From the NCBI GenBank assembly GCA_016648135.1, contig JADDOH010000302.1:62001-126000 (forward strand): DNA of 64,000 nucleotides, given 5' to 3'. Numbering within the stretch: the first letter of the stretch is position 1; every line of letters starts with the position of its first letter. Made by a program: the position numbers and the translations under genes. The stretch is from Agrypnia vestita (Eukaryota > Arthropoda > Insecta > Trichoptera > Phryganeidae). The notes beneath the pieces were generated by a model, which worked only from the letters and a program-made list of their open reading frames with translations, was not told the DNA's origin and made no database searches. This document shows, piece by piece, positions 35,486 through 46,914 of the stretch.

Positions 35486-35985
35486 ACCCCTTCTTTAGGC
35501 CAGGAGTCTGGGGAAAAATTTCCCTTCTCGGATATATTTAAGATACATTTACAATCCAGATACAGTATTCATTATTGCATAAGTCAATCCCTTTTACATA
35601 AAACGTATTTTTAATGACGCCTTTTTAAAATTTTGTTCCAAACCGAGTATCTTCGAGTAAAAACATCATTTTGTAAAAAAGCGCGACTCATTTACTAAGA
35701 CGATAGAATTTTCAAGAGTAATTTTTTAGATCATTTCATAATTGTTTCAAAATTAACATGATCGAAGTAATTATTTAAAACAAGCGCAAACGTAGCGGAA
35801 CCAAAACGCGTCTATATATTTTGGTGGTGTGTGGTGCCGATTAAAGATGACAAAAAAGTAAACATGTTTTGGTAAAATATAAATTCAGTAGGCATGAGGA
35901 AGTGCAGCACTTTAAAGCAAAGGGCACATTGATAATACTACCAATATATCAAAAACGAGAAACGGTAATTGTGTCGCTATGATAC
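35486..35985. other. AT-rich stretch, no gene seen
   Basis: No feature recognised. Confidence 0.45.
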
Positions 35986-35988
35986 TTA

Positions 35989-36115
35989 GGCCCGAATTCA
36001 GAGTCAATACTTAGATTATTTAAAGGCTAAGATACGCCTTAAAAGCGTTATTTTAAGTACAAAATAACACTCTTAAGGCGTACCTTAACCTTTAAATCAT
36101 CTATGTATTTGGGCC
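35989..36115. mobile_element. Palindromic MITE, GGCCC-ended, copy 1
   Basis: About 127 bp, almost wholly self-complementary: aatacttagattatttaaag followed by gctaagatacgcctt on the left pairs with the right half through cttaaggcgtaccttaacc. Termini are GGCCC. TTA flanks both sides (35,986-35,988 and 36,116-36,118), fitting a 3-bp target duplication of the PIF/Harbinger type (family knowledge). Confidence 0.75.
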
Positions 36116-36154
36116 TTATATACAAATCATATATATAATAAAAAAAAAAAATGT

Positions 36155-36178
36155 ATAAATCATATCTGAATTTGGGCC
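36155..36178. repeat. Isolated right end of the GGCCC MITE
   Basis: aaatcatatctgaatttggg followed by cctta repeats the right end of copy 1 about 60 bp downstream, after an A-run and a TA-rich linker, suggesting a terminal duplication or a second, deleted insertion. Confidence 0.5.
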
Positions 36179-36470
36179 TTAGTCTATCAAAGTACCCCGA
36201 CAGGAATTTTCAAAACGACTAACAATTTATCAATGAAACCAGTGCACTACTTTAAAAATCACTTGTTGTCCTTATTACTGAATAATATAAAATACTTTTT
36301 ATATTTTTAAATATTAATTAATTGACGTAAAACAGCGTTGAAATACTTTTATGTTTCACATCATTTTTTAGTTGACCGCGCGATTCACCCTTCTCTTGTC
36401 AAACGCCAATGAAAAACGATAGGCTAACTGGTTGCAAATGATATATCCACTCATACATAGACACGTTGTA

Positions 36471-36608
36471 GGCCCGAATTCAGAGCCAATACTGACATTA
36501 TTTAAAGGTTAAAGTACGCCTTAAAAGTGTTATTTTACCCTGAAAATTACGCTTTAGTGGCGTACCTTAACTTTTAAATCATCAAAGTATTGACACTGAA
36601 TTCCGACC
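36471..36608. mobile_element. Palindromic MITE, GGCCC-ended, copy 2
   Basis: ggcccgaattcagagccaat at the left and cactgaattccgacc at the right, with an interior closely matching copy 1 (tacgccttaaaagtgttatt). The right terminus is mutated (gacc). Same orientation as copy 1, about 480 bp away. Confidence 0.7.
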
Positions 36609-37470
36609 TAAGATACGGAAAATCGTACAAACTTATCAATAACAGAGAGCGTTAGTCACATGAAAGCGGCTTACAAATACAGAATCAATGCTTTTTGCTT
36701 TGCTTTTTTACTATATCGCATTGAAATTTTCGAAAAACTTTTGAAGAAAATGAAGCATCATCATCATACTCGTATGTTGCTCCAAGTACACTGTTAAACA
36801 TATTTTATGAACATCTCAATAATAAAATTTGTATTTTCAAAAATTTTTTTGCATATAAATTAGTATTGGCATATAATTTACGCTTTGTATCAACCCACAT
36901 GTACCCGTAGGTGGGCTAGAATGATACAAAACCCATTTTTAATTAAAATGATTATATTATCATTATATTCTAATATTAATAGTTCTTTAGATTGCTATTG
37001 TATAAATATGAAATCTTATACCATTCATAGGATAATTGTTTTTAATATTTGTTACACACAATATGAGATTGAATTTTTGTGTATCAATCTGCTCCACTTC
37101 CCTCTACTTTGAACAATTGCCCATTTTTAGGACCACACTAAACCTACTAAATTTTGCTATTATCAGATATGGACCAGCATATAAAACATACACCGATTAA
37201 AAAACTGTGACAAGATTCTTTACTTTATCAAAAATTTACACTTCTGCTAACATGATTCATATTTCACAGAAAAACTTTGATAACATTTTGCAAAAAAAAA
37301 AAAGAAAGAATTAATATATTCAAATTATTATTTTTTTGACGTCTATTTAATTATTATTTTTTAGTTAAATGAATAATTTACAGCGCCAGAGCAGGCGATT
37401 GAAATTAAGCTGCGATCAAAAAAAAATTAGAAATTCTAGACAAAATATACTGCGCAAATTTTTACTGCTT
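36609..37470. other. AT-rich stretch, no gene seen
   Basis: No feature recognised. The 75-codon plus-strand frame (36,885-37,112) shows no motif. Confidence 0.4.
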
Positions 37471-37740
37471 CAGACAAATAAGCTAAATACACTTTATAAT
37501 AAAGGTAATATAACTAATTGTGTTATGTACATTTCAAAATATGTAAATATGTTCTAATTAACAAAAAATAATTATTCTATATGAGACGATAGATAAAATA
37601 AATAGCAGACAAATAAGCTAAATACACTTTATAATAAAGATAATATCACTAATTGTGTTATATACATTGCAAAATACGCAAATATTTTCTAATAAACAAA
37701 AAATAATTATTCTATAAGAGACGATAGCTAAAATAAATAT
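37471..37740 (+). repeat. 135-bp tandem duplication
   Basis: cagacaaataagctaaatac starts at 37,471 and again at 37,606. The two 135-bp copies agree except for scattered substitutions (for example aaaggtaatata against aaagataatatc). No coding content recognised. Confidence 0.85.
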
Positions 37741-37947
37741 TAAAAGTACTCAAGTACAAAAATACGTACCACAAGTACTTAAACCGATCGTCGGGTCATA
37801 CCAAGAGAGTACCGACCACAGTAACGTGTAAAATGTACGAAATAATGTTGTACCATGAATATTTAATAAGCAAAACAAAGATTAAATATAAACATCTCAT
37901 TAAAGGCTATAAAAATTAAATTGAAGCAATTCATATTTATATAGTTA

Positions 37948-38933
37948 CTAGCTGTTTGCACCCGGCATTGCTCGGCTTAAGGATTTAGTTAAAAATAAGT
38001 TTGTGTGGGAGACACAAAGATTCCATCGTTTTGCAAAGTTTAAATTAAAAGACAGAATTGTGGCCTACGTATTCCGTCTGGAACTAAATAATAAGATTGC
38101 AAAATTTGATCAGATCGGCAAATGCTGTACAAGGATTTGTACAGAAAATATATCAGGTGAGTGGGTGGGGTAAGAGGTAAGACGGGGAAATTTGTCTTTG
38201 TTACGCACCGGGTCTTAAAGAATAAGTAGGCAAAATTTGGGTCAGACCGCTCGTACGGTGTAGATCTGAAAAGAAAATATTACAGGGGTGGGGGAAAAGT
38301 ATCCTTCGTTACCTGCCGAGTACTACTAAGGAATACGTATGCAAAATTTGGGTCAAATCGGTCAAACGGTGTAGATTTGTATATAAAATATATCAGGGAA
38401 GGGGTGGGGAAAGGGAGAGGTGGTAAATGTCGCAGGTAACACAGGTGTTACCCGCCGAGTGTTTAATAATAAGTATGCAAAATTTGGGTGAGATCAGTCA
38501 AACGGTGAAGATTTTTTCAGAAAATATATCATAGGGTTGGGAATGGGAAAAAAGGGAGGGGGGAAATATCGCCTTTGTTACCCGTCGGGTCCTAAAAAAT
38601 AAGTCTGCAAATGTTATGTCCGATCGGTCGAATGGTACAGATTTGCATTAAAAATATATGACTGAGAGGGGAAGGGGTAAAGAGGGAGGGGGAAATGTCG
38701 CCTTTGTTACCTGCCGGGTCCTAAATAATAAGTTATCAAATTTTGAGTTCGATCGGTCGAACGTTATAGATTTGCAATAAAAACATATCAATGGGTGGTG
38801 AAGGGTAAAAGGGAAGAAGGGAAATGTTACCCACCGGGTCCTAACACATAAATATGCAGAATTTGAGGTGAACCGAATAAACGGTGTAGATTTGTATAGA
38901 GAACAGACAGACATTGAGTTTTATTGGTATAGA
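37948..38933 (-). mobile_element. Complete non-autonomous Helitron with internal minisatellite
   Basis: In minus orientation it starts TCTATACCAATAAAACTC at 38,933 and ends ...GCAAACAGCTAG at 37,948. The base before TC is A and the base after CTAG is T, exactly the A|T insertion rule of Helitrons; no target duplication is expected. A degenerate GC-rich hairpin (gccgagcaatgccggg) lies just before the CTAG end. The interior is about seven direct units of 110-136 bp, each with variants of gatcggtcgaacggtgtaga, an A-rich atatatca piece, a G-rich piece and gttacccgccgggtcc. No Rep/helicase gene is present, so movement would depend on an autonomous partner elsewhere. Confidence 0.88.
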
Positions 38934-39379
38934 TTAATCAAATATTTATGTATACTATTACAATCGTATTCTTAGATTTTTATGTTTTCTTGTATTTACC
39001 GAATATTTTTTAACACTGAGTGAAAGGCAATTCTCGCCATAAAAACTTTAATAAAAATATCACTTGAACATAAATAATAATTAATTTAAAAAATAAATAA
39101 ATGTATACAACCTCTCCTTGGATGTCGTTCAAGCGTAGCATTTTTTAAACTTATTGCATATTTATTTTTTACTAGAACATCTCGTTAACTTTTTAATATA
39201 CATAATTTTTATTTTCACATTAGAATTTTCTATTTTCTGCCAAAAAAATTGTTTGATATCATCTCCTTTCATAATCATCGTATCCTTATTTTAAAGAAAG
39301 TTTAAAATTCACAGAAATTTTTAAGACCCAAAGGAAGAAATTTTATAATTACATAAATAATTCAATAAATAAGGATACA
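38934..39379. other. AT-rich stretch, no gene seen
   Basis: No feature recognised. Confidence 0.45.
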
Positions 39380-39517
39380 CTTTGTACAAAACACAAATTT
39401 GGTGAAATACGAACAGTGGGGCCAATGGTCCCTTAATCAGGATACAGAGTATACGTTGAAGGGGCTATTGGCCCCGAAACATATTGGTATTTCAACAAAT
39501 AAGTGATTTGCACAAAG
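39380..39517 (+). repeat. Short foldback element related to type P
   Basis: ctttgtacaaaacacaaatt at the left pairs with its near-complement ending ttgcacaaag at the right; tggggccaatggtccc pairs with ggggctattggcccc. GGGG-CTATTGG-CCCC followed by GAAAC (39,476-39,480) repeats the stem-GAAAC part of the hammerhead-like motif, but the CTGATGA box is degraded (only CCTGATTA on the opposite strand). Confidence 0.6.
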
Positions 39518-39734
39518 CATATAATTTCATTTATTATATTCATAATGTCACCAGTCATTTTGCCAGAACATAAATTATTTATTTTTCTAATAATCATAAA
39601 TATCTAATTTATATCATTTTGTAACTGACCTGTAATAAAAGATTATTTATACCAAAAGGTCTTGTAATTATATTAAAATTTTAATACTGTTTTTAAAAAC
39701 TATTTAAGGCACCAAAATTTAGTATCATCACTCT

Positions 39735-39905
39735 CACTGTTGGCTCTACAGCCCCTTGGCCTCCTCAAGAGTCTTCCTCCACTCATCTCGGTCTTGTGCT
39801 AGCTCTTTCTAGTTCTTTTCTATGATAATTGATAATGTTCTCTCATCTTTGTGTAAACTATCACTCCATCATAATTTAGACCTTCCTAAGCTTTTTTGCC
39901 GTATT
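39735..39905 (-). pseudogene. 3' terminal fragment of an RTE-like ORF
   Basis: The minus strand translates as KELAQDRDEWRKTLEEAKGL followed by a stop (about 39,825-39,758). This matches the extreme C-terminus typical of insect RTE-like polyproteins (W/L-A-Q-D-R-x-x-W-R near the end). The text before it (SLGRSKL, WSDSL) fits the preceding R/W-rich tail with frameshifts. Only the tail remains; it is not contiguous with the endonuclease relic at 18-20 kb. Confidence 0.65.
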
Positions 39906-40626
39906 AGTCTTGAATTCAGTATATTATGTATTTTGTGTTTCAAATTACCCCGATAATACATAAAAATAAAAATAAAAATAATTTCTAATTTTGAAACTGT
40001 TAATTCGTAGTCTGATTCAATTTTCATGACTTTATTAAAACACTTTTTATAATTTTTCAACAATTAATTGTTTTTGACCTATCACGGTTATTTTCAGACT
40101 GGTACATTATTATCTTTAGGTATGCTTGCTATTAATAAAAATAATGTGCCACACAGAAATATGTAGGCAAAAACATATGTGTACAGATACATGGTATATA
40201 ATTTTATTTTAACGAACTTTATTTAACGCTTAATTAATTTGTTAAATACAACGATCAATCTGAAATGTAAACTAGTTTTCTATGCATATAATTAATAATT
40301 TTTTTCGTAGAATTTTCATGAAATATTTCATCATTCCACTACACTACTGAGAAATACAAATAAGAAGTGACAACACTAATTTATTTATATGTTATTATGA
40401 TGTTCTAATATATTTTTAGTACCGGCCTATTATTAAGATCATCAGGGGCTTTTAATTTTCACTTTAAAATAAATATAACACTAATATTTAATTTTTAGAA
40501 AATAAAAATACTAAATAATAAATAGAATGTATAAAAAAACATGTATAAATAATATTAAAAATATAAAATAACTCGTTATATGAAAGGACAATGATATCAA
40601 CAATATATACTTAGATATCAATTTGA
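39906..40626. other. AT-rich stretch, no gene seen
   Basis: Atcatcaggggc near 40,439 recalls the foldback P box on the minus strand but without a paired stem. Nothing else recognised. Confidence 0.4.
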
Positions 40627-40705
40627 CACCGTAGTGTAATGGGGAATAGATAAGGCGCTCGCTTAATATATGAGAGGTGCCTGTAAAGTAAGTGAAGATC
40701 AAACA
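40627..40705 (+). repeat. tRNA-like relic (decayed tRNA or SINE head)
   Basis: ccgtagtgtaatgggga (A-box-like), then gcgctcgcttaatatatgag (an anticodon-arm-like gctcgc/gagagg region), then ggtgcctgtaaag where a T arm would lie. The B box is not intact (gaagatcaaa in place of GGTTCGANNC). No tail or body was identified. Confidence 0.4.
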
Positions 40706-41261
40706 TAAAGTAACATTGATAGTAGGTACACAAAATGATATCTAATTTGTTTTTATTTTGACGCAGCTTCTAACGCAGTTTTCGTTAGTAAATTTGGTAA
40801 ATATACCTACATAAATAAAAAAATATCGCTCGAATTCCAACATAACATTATGGATTATTATTAAATTCAAAAGTTTGTTATGTCTTCTTCGTTTGCATTC
40901 CGCAGTCATTCGGGATCGTCTTTCTCCTTCGGTTTACTTAATTATACATTCATTCGAAAATCGCTCCGCTGAAAAATAACACTTATTCCGGAACATTTGC
41001 TGTTAGCCAATTCGACGATTGGTTACCATTTAAGTCGCTTCCGACTTCTAATTGACATTTAACTTGTAAGTTTAGTGACTTTTGTTTGACCGCGTTTTTC
41101 AAATATAGTTTCAATATTATTATTTATAAAATGTCTTTAAGATTCTGAATTTATATGATTTCTGTTAGGGTAGTTTTATGAATTCACTGTATCCAATCAG
41201 TTAATTTTTTTGTGTTAATATTTAATACAATGTAATAAAAAAATGGTATATATAGTATATA
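40706..41261. other. AT-rich stretch, no gene seen
   Basis: A slightly GC-richer patch at 40,890-41,060 shows no coding potential by eye. Confidence 0.4.
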
Positions 41262-41441
41262 TTTTTTAAATAGAGATGCGAACACGGAATACGTGTCACA
41301 TGTATATTTTTACTATTTTCAAATTAAGCTAAATGCTTGTGCTACGACAATAAGACTATCTTGCTGATCTGAAGTGATATTCGAACACGCGACCTTTGGA
41401 TCACGAGGCGAGAGTCCTAACCACAAGACAACAAGCTACTT
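41262..41441 (-). mobile_element. tRNA-derived SINE, family 1, copy 3
   Basis: On the minus strand: gtagcttgttgtcttgtgg head, ggactctcgcctcgtgatcc, a decayed B box near 41,376-41,390 (gcgtgttcgaatatc), the shared body (cacaagcatttagcttaatt) and gttcgcatctctattt end. Same head type as copy 1; more mutated in the B box. Confidence 0.85.
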
Positions 41442-42811
41442 TTTTGTATTTTTTTATGTAGATTTTGTGTATCATTATGAATTTTAGATAACTTATGTTT
41501 TCGTAATCACATTTTTTTATTAAAATGATAGATTCAATGAAAAAGTGGCAAATATATGAATATATATATTATAATTATTTTAGCGATAAGAGAAAAGATA
41601 TAAAAAAATGAACGTTACTTCCCAACAAAATAAATCTCAAAGAAAAAGAAATGAAACGAGAATAAAGGATCCTTCAGAAGATCTTTCAGCACTTCCAGAC
41701 GGTCTTCTGCGACCGTAACTAATAAGTTTCAAAATCTTTTGATAGGTTTACAAGTTGCAAGCTCAAGTTTCTAATAACTTTCTTTGCGTTGTATCTCCGT
41801 ACCATATAAATTGCGTTAAATTATTCCCCCTATTGCATTATTTAATTATTAACCGAAACCCGTCAAAACCGACGTACTCTCTTATATGTTTGGTGTTTTA
41901 ATATTCTAGTTGTAAATAAATCAAAACACATTCCAACATTATTATTAAAAAAATATATAATTAATAAAATATTTAAAAAATATGTTGGACATTTATGTTA
42001 CCTTGAATTTTCATTATTCAAGATTTCTTTAATATCAATAATCGTTCTCTAAAAATTATCTTCGTTATAGAGTATTGTTGTATGTTGGAGAATTATACAT
42101 ATTTCGGTCGCAAGTTAAAGACGTGAGAACAGCCCCAGCGAAGTGTATTATACGATAATAATATTTCAGTTGTTAAACTAAACTCTTCGTCTTCTCAACG
42201 ATTCTTGAAACTTAAAATATTATATGCCATAGATAATGTAATTCTATTAATCAAACTTTTTATTTAAAAAAGGAACAATGACTGTCCTTGTCTTTTGGCT
42301 ATTACGTATATACAACAATGACCGAACGGTGAGTTAAAACTTTTTGACGTAAAATAAATGCTTTTAGCAGATTTGTAACTTTTCGGCAACAAACGACACA
42401 CATAATTGTTCGCGGAAAGGACGATCAACACTGGCTAATAAGGGAAGGTTTTAATAGACGGATAAATTCACAGAACGTCCGTGTAATTATAAAACAAAAG
42501 CGTCTCCATTTCCGTGAAAGCTTTGTCGTTCTGAAGCCTCCGTCGGGGGGCGTGAAGATCCAAACACTAAATTTATCATTTAGGAAACGATCTCAAATTT
42601 CGTGTTTTTAATGTCCTGTTTAATTAGAGGTACTTTAAAACTCCTTTCAGTGGACCACAGTGTGGGCGGACAAGTTTAAACCTCCCCTAGAATACTAAAC
42701 AATCACTTACTTCCGGTTCTTTCATGTTGCAATAGGGATACATTACTTTATTTTATTCTAAATGAATGTATTACTTTTCTACAATCTAGTGTTAGTTACA
42801 AGTTCTATTAC
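41442..42811. other. AT-rich stretch, no gene seen
   Basis: Less AT-biased patches at 42,380-42,690 show no recognisable protein; possibly unique non-coding DNA. Confidence 0.4.
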
Positions 42812-42915
42812 AGATGTCTCACATAGACCAAGCTATTTATATGGGAAAGTAGTCTTTGGGCTTTCAACCTGTTATAGGCTGGCTTAAGTGATCACGTTAA
42901 AAACAGTAAAGTTTA
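42812..42915 (+). repeat. Foldback family A fragment
   Basis: gatgtctcacatagaccaag, agctatttatatgggaaag, then ggctttcaacctgttat and ggctggcttaagtgatcac follow the family A order. Confidence 0.6.
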
Positions 42916-43051
42916 CCTATCGCTTATTTATGGTTCAAAATTGTCATTCCTATGAGACAACCTATAGATGACGCCGCTGGTAAAGAGATTTTTGCTGATG
43001 ATCCCTCTGGGGATAAAAATTTAGTAATTGTGTTTTTGAAATATTTAATCA

Positions 43052-43102
43052 AACATATAATTGACAATATTTTTATCTCAAAAATATTGTCAATTATATG
43101 TT
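43052..43102. repeat. Perfect 23-bp hairpin
   Basis: Arms 43,052-43,074 and 43,080-43,102 are perfectly complementary (starting aacatataattgacaat), with loop atctc. Two minus- and plus-strand frames run through it as shadows. Origin as a foldback centre or a small-RNA precursor is open. Confidence 0.8.
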
Positions 43103-44620
43103 CTCTCATTAGCACATCATTCAGTTATAGAATTAATTATTCATATAAAATCGGGCGTATATTTTATAATTATGGTATATAATTTTTTTTAAATCACAAT
43201 AAAAAGTTATGGGCTCTTGGTTTTAGCTTTACTTTAATAAAAGTAATTTCATCACAATTAACAAATATTTATACATAAATCAAGTGGAAACTGTTAAGCA
43301 CTTATTTACCTTACAAAAAAGTTTAAAGCTTTTCTTTCAACACAAAACAATAACATAATTGTTAGCAAAGTGCTATTTTATTCTTTGGAAAGAAACCATT
43401 GTTTTTACATTTCTTTATTCTGGTGAATTTCCTGTATAAATACAAAGACTAACAAATTTCTTCAATTGAAAGCGGGAGCTTAACTCGAACAAACCGCTTT
43501 GTTATTGCCCTCCAACAAGACGCCCAGAAATCTAGTGTATTTTCTTTTCCGACGAAAAAAACCGACATACCCTAAAACGGTGCGCCACTTTAAGAGAATA
43601 TAGATTTTCCACCCTATCGGTCTTTTATGTCACACTTCACCCTTATTTTCCTCTCCCTTCAGCCCACGACTTACGTCGTTCGTTCCCCTTCTTCCGTTTC
43701 CCTCTCTGCAAGCCACCCATCTCGAGGGTGATAATGATGGGTAAAAAAAGTCGTCTCGCGTTATCCAATTTTTATAATTAAGGCATCTTTATTGTGCGTG
43801 GTACTTACATAATTATCTTCCCTTTCTTCACCCTAGGCTTCTTTCGGTATGGAAGTCCTCTGCTTTATCGACCATCTTTAGCGGCTTCTGCATTGCAGAT
43901 CCCTTTATCGATTGCCGACTGCTACAAAGTACAGAATAACTATTTTATGGTGTAATTACACCATTAAAATATTAATTAATAGTCGGTAGATGCTTCATTA
44001 ACGTTTAATTGTGGTGAATAATGGTGATTAAAAATATAAAACGTGTTTTAAATATGCGTTGGTGAAGTAGGTACGCAAATAAGTATAACCTTTTAAAACA
44101 AATATATTTATTCAGTTAAATGAAATATTTGGATTAAAATTATTAATAAATTAAGAAATGTAATAAATAAAATAATAATAAATAATAATAATAAACTAAA
44201 AATAAAACTATTTTACAAAAAAATGTTACCTAAGTAAAAAACTAACATGCAAAGATATTCCTGATTTTCAAAGAAAAAATACAAATCAGTCGACCGCTTA
44301 CCGTCACGCAAACGTTCAGGAACCGAGAGAAGTAAGTCTCGAGGGAGAGTCTTTGAGTGGCTGGGTGAGTGTTCTATCATTAGGCACGCTCTAGAGATTT
44401 ATTTTAAAGTATACATGTTGTTGTACGAAAGATTCAATATAGGTACAACATTTTGTTGATTACTTACTAGACTACGAGTATGTCGGACATTTTCTTAAAA
44501 AAATATATTATAAAAATATAATTGTGAAATATTCCCAAGATTTTTTTCTATTGTTTATAAAGTGTGCTTTGTGCTAACTTTTTAAAAATAAATATTTTTG
44601 TATTTGATTTTTAAGTTAGA
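43103..44620. other. AT-rich stretch with a GC-richer patch at 43,480-43,920
   Basis: The patch (ctctcccttcagcccacgac near 43,651) has no long open frame and no recognised motif; it could be conserved non-coding sequence. An (AAT)n-like tract lies at 44,165-44,195. Confidence 0.35.
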
Positions 44621-44698
44621 GCTGGACTCACCATATGCTGCCTACTATACGCTGATGATGCAGTGTTAGTGGCCAACAGTGAAGCTGATCTGCAGTGA
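44621..44698 (+). pseudogene. RTE-like reverse-transcriptase fragment with YADD box
   Basis: Translation AGLTICCLLYADDAVLVANS followed by EADLQ and a stop. YADD (44,648-44,659) is the reverse-transcriptase catalytic box. The LLYADDAVLVANSE wording is that of RTE-like insect elements. Only about 26 codons are recognisable. Confidence 0.75.
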
Positions 44699-45145
44699 CT
44701 AATCCTTTCGATATCGATACTCGTAGTTTTATGAATCGCGTGATCATCCTTCATTCGCATCGTATAGGAGTTGGCCTTCTTTTATATATTCACAAATAGG
44801 AGCCGCCATAAAAGAATCACAAACATTTAGAATAGCTTAGTCCAATCCCATGATTCCACAAGCCTCAGTATTTTCATCTCATCTACATGGATCTTGTTCG
44901 TTTATTTCTTTCATTCTCGCCCAACACCCCGACTCATATTGCATCGTTGAATTAACCGCTGTTTTAAGAAATCTTTCCATTGTCCGTCTATTATCAAGCA
45001 AAACTTGAAATTAATAAGCACTGACAGACGTAAATAGAAACAGAAATAGAAGCAGAATAGAAAACAACAAAAAAATTATGAAAAATGCCATTATGTGAGA
45101 ATTTAGATTGCATTACATGTATGTGTTCTGTATATTTTGATAAAT
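44699..45145. other. Spacer between RTE-like fragments
   Basis: Nothing recognised apart from AT-rich text; the parts of the polyprotein expected after YADD are missing here. Confidence 0.35.
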
Positions 45146-45722
45146 TAAAAAAGTCTTCTTCTTCTTCTAATGGCGATATATTCTATCGGTGCCAGCTCTC
45201 ATCTCCATCTCCTGTTTACCGCCATACGGAACAATTCAGTCGAGATATACTTATACCAGTTCCTCAAGTTACACAGCCGTGAGATGCGGCGTCTTTCTAC
45301 GCTTTTTTTTACCGCTTATTTTCCCTTGGATGATGAATTCGTTTAGACTTTATTTTAGTCCTCTCATACGTCTCGTCCGGAATACTTCATCTTTTTTGTC
45401 TCGATAGTCCGTGGTCTTTATCTGTACACCCCAGGATTTTCAACAATTGTCACTGTACCCACCCAGGAAACTTTTGAAAAAGCCTCGATTTTGTGGATTA
45501 CTTCGTGATTTAGTGTATATGCCTCCACCCCATATAAGATAATGGTAAAAATATAACACCAAACCACACGCATTCTAAGTTGCAGGCTTAGGTCACGGTT
45601 AGAAAATAGCGATCACATTGTGAGAAACGCACTTATTGCGATCTCTATTTGAGCTTTTACTTCTTGGGACGGATCCCAGTAGTAGTTCACCCATACACGT
45701 AAGTACTTGTATTTGTCGTCAA
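45146..45722 (-). pseudogene. RTE-like polyprotein C-terminal region (broken)
   Basis: The minus strand from about 45,722 translates as DDKYKYLRVWVN, WDPSQEVKAQIEIAISAFL, then (after a stop) FSNRDLSLQLRMRVVWCYIF, TIILYGVEAYTLN and IEAFSKVSW. These follow the family order: YKYLG box, R-I-E-x-A, NRDL/LK-R-V, C-Y-x-F-x-x-L-L-Y-G-x-E-A-W-T-L, R-I-E-A-F. Further on come a basic ERRRISRL and NLRNWYKYISTELFRMAVN near 45,210. In-frame stops make it non-functional. It is opposite in strand to the YADD fragment 450 bp away, so at least two insertions or an inversion are involved. Confidence 0.8.
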
Positions 45723-45739
45723 AGTGGATATTTGTTTTC

Positions 45740-45928
45740 ATACTTGAACACAATACTTATTTCTGTCAATGTATTCCTTAAATGAGCGATCCTCATCATT
45801 TATATCTCTGGCAACAACAACCGTCCATCTGCGCCAAAAATCTATGGGCAGAAGACGATAGGATGTCGCGCCAATTAGCGATCCAATAACGTTTCCCATG
45901 AGCCTCACCCATTGCTTCGGTTCTCTCT
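45740..45928 (-). other. Short coherent reading frame, unidentified
   Basis: On the minus strand a frame of about 58 codons between stops reads QWVRLMGNVIGSLIGATSYR, then DFWRRWTVVVARDINDED and a stop after YCVQV. Amino-acid balance is protein-like for such AT-rich DNA. It lies immediately 5' of the RTE-like C-terminal region in the same orientation, in another frame. I do not recognise it; it may be part of that relic or chance. Confidence 0.25.
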
Positions 45929-46914
45929 ATGAATGTGACATGTAACAATTTTCAACTATCATTCTCACTCAACTCATACTTGAAATACGTTAATCTCAAT
46001 GTGAAATACTCTGTACAAAAGAACAGAACCGTTTGTATGAATATTTTATTTAGGGAAACCTATGGTGTATCTCCTTTCATTGATCAATCAGTAAGAGCCG
46101 GAAGTAATCCTCAATAACACGCAAAACCTAATTATAAATTATCAATATTTGTTTCAAATATTATCATAACCAGCGGTGATACATCTATCCGCTGGAATGA
46201 AAACTTTGAAATTAAAGCTGAACTCCCCTAAGTACGTCGTTAAATTCGTCTATTGATAAGTTATTGGTGAACTTTTCAAGTTACGGAAAAACAAAATAAA
46301 TCACACGAGCTCTTTCACCGACTTTCCGTCAGCCGATTTAATTTCGGAACAAAAGAGAAACATCCAATGCTTTATTCATTCGAACAAATTTCTCATATAC
46401 CAACAATGTATCATGCGAGGCAGAAGTATTGTATTTCAAATTTATAATTTTTTGTACTATTTTCCAAAAATTACTTATTTCGTATTAAGAAATGTAGGAA
46501 AATGAAAAACAATTTAGGCCCCAGGCGATTATTTAGAATTTTCAATACAAACATAATCATTTAACTTAAATGGATAAAGAAATTCACAGACAAACATGAG
46601 TTTAGCAGAAAAATCTTTTAAAAAAAATAACTTTTATTTATTTTCTGAAAGAATTTATATGCATATTCGCTTTAAAACAAATTTACATTGACAATGTTAT
46701 TAATTTTTTTTACAGCATTTTACAGCCATGTATCTGTCACATCACTTGTTAATGATCTCTTGATAAAATAGCTTTCAATAAACAATATATGAACTATTTT
46801 CATCATACTTAGATCAATTTAAAGCAGATTCTAGCTAAAGGCATACATAACGTGATCAGCCACGTAAGATCGCTTTAATATAAATTTCTTTATATTAAGT
46901 GGATTTAATTTGTG
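45929..46914. other. AT-rich stretch, no gene seen
   Basis: No feature recognised. Confidence 0.4.
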
